This document shows, one piece after another, positions 19,323-21,495 of a stretch of DNA of 21,495 bases; within the stretch, counting starts at the first letter, position 1; every line of letters begins with the position of its first letter. Both the position numbers and the translations under genes were made by a program. The notes under the pieces are model-generated. The model was not told where the DNA came from. It did no database searches and saw only the letters and a program-made list of their open reading frames with translations. The stretch is taken from positions 1-21,495 of IMG/VR virus record IMGVR_UViG_3300042558_001525. One strand, given 5' to 3'. The DNA is from a virus.

Positions 19323-20126
19323 TTAAAAATCAAAAAATCCTTCACTATCTCCCCAAAATTCTGGGCCCATATCCATACCTTCCATGTTTACTCTATGGGC
19401 GGCTGCGATTAATCTATGCCATTGCCATCGGGCTTTTTCCCTGGCATCACGGGAAATTTTAAAAGGAGTAACGTATCCCTCATTATCAACCGCAATGATA
19501 AAGTAGTCAACTGGTATATTTTCAATGTCATATTTATGGCAATAAATGGCAGCTTGTAAGTCGTATTGGTTGTGCCTAATTTGCGACCTTACAAGTTGTT
19601 CGCCTGATCGCGCACCCATTCTTTTCAAATCCCAAATAACGTGCTTACCATTCCTATCTAAACCTTCAGCATCTTTAATTCCTTTGTGTTTAAATCCTTT
19701 GTAAAAGAAATCGGTGGTTACTTGAAATTTAAAGTTATCCGGATGAAGTAAGCCCTGAAATACAACAGTACTATTATTGCGTACACATTCAGCTATTAAC
19801 TCGCTATCGTCGTATTGATCCTGTGTAATTACAATTCTTTTGCCTATTCTTGATTGTATTTCTTCCCAAACAGTTATTTGCTCTAAAGTTTCGGCCGATG
19901 GTTTTTTAGCGTTTATTTGTGCTATAGTAGGCTTCTTTACACCTTCGGGCATAATAAAGAACCTATCATGAAATGTTTCTTCTTCAAATAAAAGGCAATC
20001 AAGTAAAGTACCTTCATCCATTGCTTTAGTAGATGTTCTAGTCTGCTCAATATATCTTTTAAGGCATAATGGAGAATGAGACAAAGCCTTTAATCTCGAA
20101 AAACTAAGATGGGTTATTTCATTCAT
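19323..20126 (-). CDS. RecE-type PD-(D/E)XK exonuclease
   Basis: A 267-residue nuclease of the exonuclease VIII / DUF3799 type, which resects double-stranded DNA ends to expose single strands for the annealing protein encoded just upstream. It starts 'ITHLSFSRLKALSHSPL'. The core includes 'EGTLLDCLLFEEE' (residues 38-50), 'KGIKDAEGLD' with Asp152, 'VIWDLKRM' with Asp166 and Lys168, and 'YDLQAAIYC' with Gln191 and Tyr195. These match the D...DxK...QxxxY pattern. The His usual in the first motif (GT..H) is Asp43 here. The start overlaps the Bet stop by eight bases, so the two are translated together. Confidence 0.85.
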   Translation of the reverse strand: MNEITHLSFSRLKALSHSPLCLKRYIEQTRTSTKAMDEGTLLDCLLFEEETFHDRFFIMPEGVKKPTIAQINAKKPSAETLEQITVWEEIQSRIGKRIVITQDQYDDSELIAECVRNNSTVVFQGLLHPDNFKFQVTTDFFYKGFKHKGIKDAEGLDRNGKHVIWDLKRMGARSGEQLVRSQIRHNQYDLQAAIYCHKYDIENIPVDYFIIAVDNEGYVTPFKISRDAREKARWQWHRLIAAAHRVNMEGMDMGPEFWGDSEGFFDF

Positions 20127-20880
20127 TTGGCTTGTTTTTTATAGCGTTAGCCATTTCGGTAAATAGGGCAGCGTGTTCTTTGTAAGCTAAATTTGATTTA
20201 TATAAATGCGTTAGTTCTTCTATTGTACCACAACTAAGTAGCTTATTTTGCAATTCATCGACATTTACCGATGGCCATGGTTTTGTTTCAGCAGCCTGTA
20301 TGGTAGCATCCTCAAAAGCCGCTTTTTCTTCTTCAATGTGTAGTCCTGAAAGTTCATCACTAAAAGCAATTTTTAAAGCCTTTGCCCTAGCGCACTTTGC
20401 AATCATGTTAAATGGCATGGTTGCGGCTTTTGAATAGCTATCTTTTCCCGATGAAACGGCAGGGTAATACTCCGCAAATAAAACAGTCGCGGTAAATGGG
20501 CAGCGAATCCCTCCAACAATAGCCCAGACGGTGACAGTGCAGGAAATAGGCATTTCTTTTGCGGCTTTTAGTTGGCTAGATGTTTGATAAGTGCCATCTG
20601 ACATTCTGTTATATTGCTCTTCATCTATTCCTGCAAACCTTCCAGTGCGCGCGGCTTTTTGTTGTAAACCGTCTATGCCTACAATCGTGTGGTATTTCAT
20701 ACCGTCTCGGCTGTTATATGCCACTAAATAAATCTCCTTTTTAAATGGAGATAAACCGTGTTGACGGCAACTTTCGGCAAATACCTCAACCTGTGCGGCT
20801 GGGGTTCCTGCAGGAATAACACCTGCTTGTGCTAAAGTTTCAATTTGTGCGGGAGTTATCCCAATTTTCGCTACTTCCAT
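20119..20880 (-). CDS. Bet/RecT-type single-strand annealing protein
   Basis: A 253-residue phage recombination protein of the Bet family, which binds the strand left by the exonuclease and anneals it to its complement. Typical segments are 'VEVFAESCRQHGLSPFKKEIYLVAYNSRDG' (residues about 31-60), 'HTIVGIDGLQQKAARTGRFAGI' (64-85), and 'MPFNMIAKCARAKALKIAFSDELSGLHIEEE'. The C-terminal 60 residues are a variable helical tail. It is paired with an overlapping RecE-type nuclease gene. The ATG shares one base with the stop of the preceding gene (ATAATG). Confidence 0.9.
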   Translation of the reverse strand: MEVAKIGITPAQIETLAQAGVIPAGTPAAQVEVFAESCRQHGLSPFKKEIYLVAYNSRDGMKYHTIVGIDGLQQKAARTGRFAGIDEEQYNRMSDGTYQTSSQLKAAKEMPISCTVTVWAIVGGIRCPFTATVLFAEYYPAVSSGKDSYSKAATMPFNMIAKCARAKALKIAFSDELSGLHIEEEKAAFEDATIQAAETKPWPSVNVDELQNKLLSCGTIEELTHLYKSNLAYKEHAALFTEMANAIKNKPNE

Positions 20881-21110
20881 TATTCTGCTTCTAATTTATC
20901 TCTAAGTTTTATAAAAGTTAATCTTTCGCTAACATAATCAAAATCAATAGCTTCAACCATTAGGCTATTAAACAAAGATTTGTATTGAGGCATAATATTT
21001 TCAAAATTAAAAATATCATCTATTGCTTTCTCTACACCTTCGACGGAGGTATCTTTTATGTGATAAACATCATTTAGGTAGTTTATCACCATTAAGTTTG
21101 TATCGTTCAT
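20880..21110 (-). CDS. Small unknown protein upstream of bet
   Basis: A 76-residue acidic helical protein ('NYLNDVYHIKDTSVEGVEKAIDDIFNFENIM', then 'KSLFNSLMVEAIDFDYVSERLTFIKLRDKLEAE'). It overlaps the genes on both sides by 1-4 bases, so it is clearly part of the recombination unit. No family recognised. Confidence 0.6.
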   Translation of the reverse strand: MNDTNLMVINYLNDVYHIKDTSVEGVEKAIDDIFNFENIMPQYKSLFNSLMVEAIDFDYVSERLTFIKLRDKLEAE

Positions 21111-21355
21111 AGTTTTGTAAATGGTTCGTTAAACTCTTTATTCATTTTAATTGCATCTTCTAAAATACCTTTGTAATATTTATGATTAAAATTATTGTAA
21201 TCTGTATCATTCACAATAGGTATCTCATCTATTATTTTCATCATATATTCAAGTCTATGAATTCCATCGCGTGAATGAGTGTGTGTTACCATAGCGTAAA
21301 TAGCTATATGGTAAAATGCCTCTGATATTGCTTTTTGTCTTTCTTCTGGTGTCAT
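21107..21355 (-). CDS. Small unknown protein at the start of the right leftward unit
   Basis: I choose ATG 21355 ('MTPEERQKAISEAF'), giving 82 residues. The longer frame to 21454 would begin inside the end of the neighbouring gene, run through a hairpin, and add residues that do not look like protein. It has a helical N-terminus with 'AFYHIAIYAMVTHTHSRDGIHRLEYMMKII' and a Tyr/Asn-rich end. Function unknown. Confidence 0.6.
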   Translation of the reverse strand: MTPEERQKAISEAFYHIAIYAMVTHTHSRDGIHRLEYMMKIIDEIPIVNDTDYNNFNHKYYKGILEDAIKMNKEFNEPFTKL

Positions 21356-21368
21356 GATTTTGGTTTTT

Positions 21369-21395
21369 AAAATAGGGCAGTTGGGGGACTGCCCT
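21369..21395 (-). terminator. Hairpin terminator or attenuator between two leftward genes
   Basis: AGGGCAGT (21374-21381) and ACTGCCCT (21388-21395) form a perfect eight-pair stem with a six-base loop. On the minus strand it is followed by ATTTTAAAAA, a short T-run. It lies between the stop at 21420 and the ATG at 21355 and leaves under 20 bases for a promoter after it, so readthrough or attenuation may set expression of the genes beyond. Confidence 0.6.
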
Positions 21396-21419
21396 GTGAA
21401 ACAATTATTAAGCGTAAAA

Positions 21420-21495
21420 TCAATTCCAAATAAGATAATGTGAACCATTATCAATAATATTTAAAGTGCTATCATCATAATAGTTAGCCGAAAGA
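21420..21495 (-). CDS. C-terminal end of an unknown leftward gene (partial)
   Basis: An open frame enters from the right edge on the minus strand and ends with TGA at 21420-21422, giving 24 residues ('LSANYYDDSTLNIIDNG' then 'SHYLIWN'). The composition is protein-like and a hairpin follows the stop, which supports a real gene end. Too short to identify. Confidence 0.5.
   Translation of the reverse strand, partial: LSANYYDDSTLNIIDNGSHYLIWN

Noticed and set aside
21356-21454. 33-residue N-terminal extension of the gene at 21107
   Set aside because: It crosses a strong hairpin and overlaps the end of the neighbouring gene; the internal ATG at 21355 gives a normal phage-protein start.

Overview
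The window is part of a tailed-phage (siphovirus-type) genome or prophage from a Bacteroidota host. Three things point to that host. The base composition is AT-rich. Start codons follow A-rich stretches instead of Shine-Dalgarno sites. Several proteins carry signal peptides ending in the Phe-Ala-Gln / Leu-Ala-Gln junction common in Flavobacteriia, Cytophagia and related groups. No integrase, repressor, terminase or capsid gene is visible, so lifestyle cannot be judged here.

Positions 1-12829 run rightward and hold the late genes: the end of an unknown gene, the tail tube protein, a pair of tail assembly chaperones joined by a well-supported -1 ribosomal frameshift, the tape measure protein, a large baseplate-type tail protein, and a fibre region. 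The fibre region comprises a 125-residue protein, a 1297-residue repeat-rich fibre-like protein, an S74-chaperone fibre-like protein and a secreted unknown protein. After it comes a lysis cassette: holin, small unknown protein, N-acetylmuramoyl-L-alanine amidase. Genes are tightly packed, often with one-base TAATG stop/start overlaps.

Positions 12892-21495 run leftward in what look like two transcription units. The left unit (12892-16192) encodes a RuvC-like resolvase, a four-helix membrane protein, a membrane-anchored GH73-like glucosaminidase and several small unknowns. It ends at a hairpin at 12832-12859. The right unit (16344-21355) encodes the recombination pair (Bet/RecT-type annealing protein and RecE-type exonuclease), nucleotide-pool enzymes (dCTP deaminase and a MazZ-family dATP/dGTP diphosphohydrolase) and a row of very small genes, two of them single-span membrane proteins. 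It ends at a strong terminator at 16286-16319.

The most unusual stretch is 18161-18678, a 518-base non-coding island inside the right unit. It holds two tRNA-like RNAs on the minus strand (18263-18366 and 18443-18565) with intact acceptor, D and T arms but abnormal cores. Each is preceded by a copy of a conserved short hairpin. The second can be folded as two tRNA-like bodies joined through one shared anticodon-stem helix, with no anticodon loop. This is the best candidate in the window for something undescribed.
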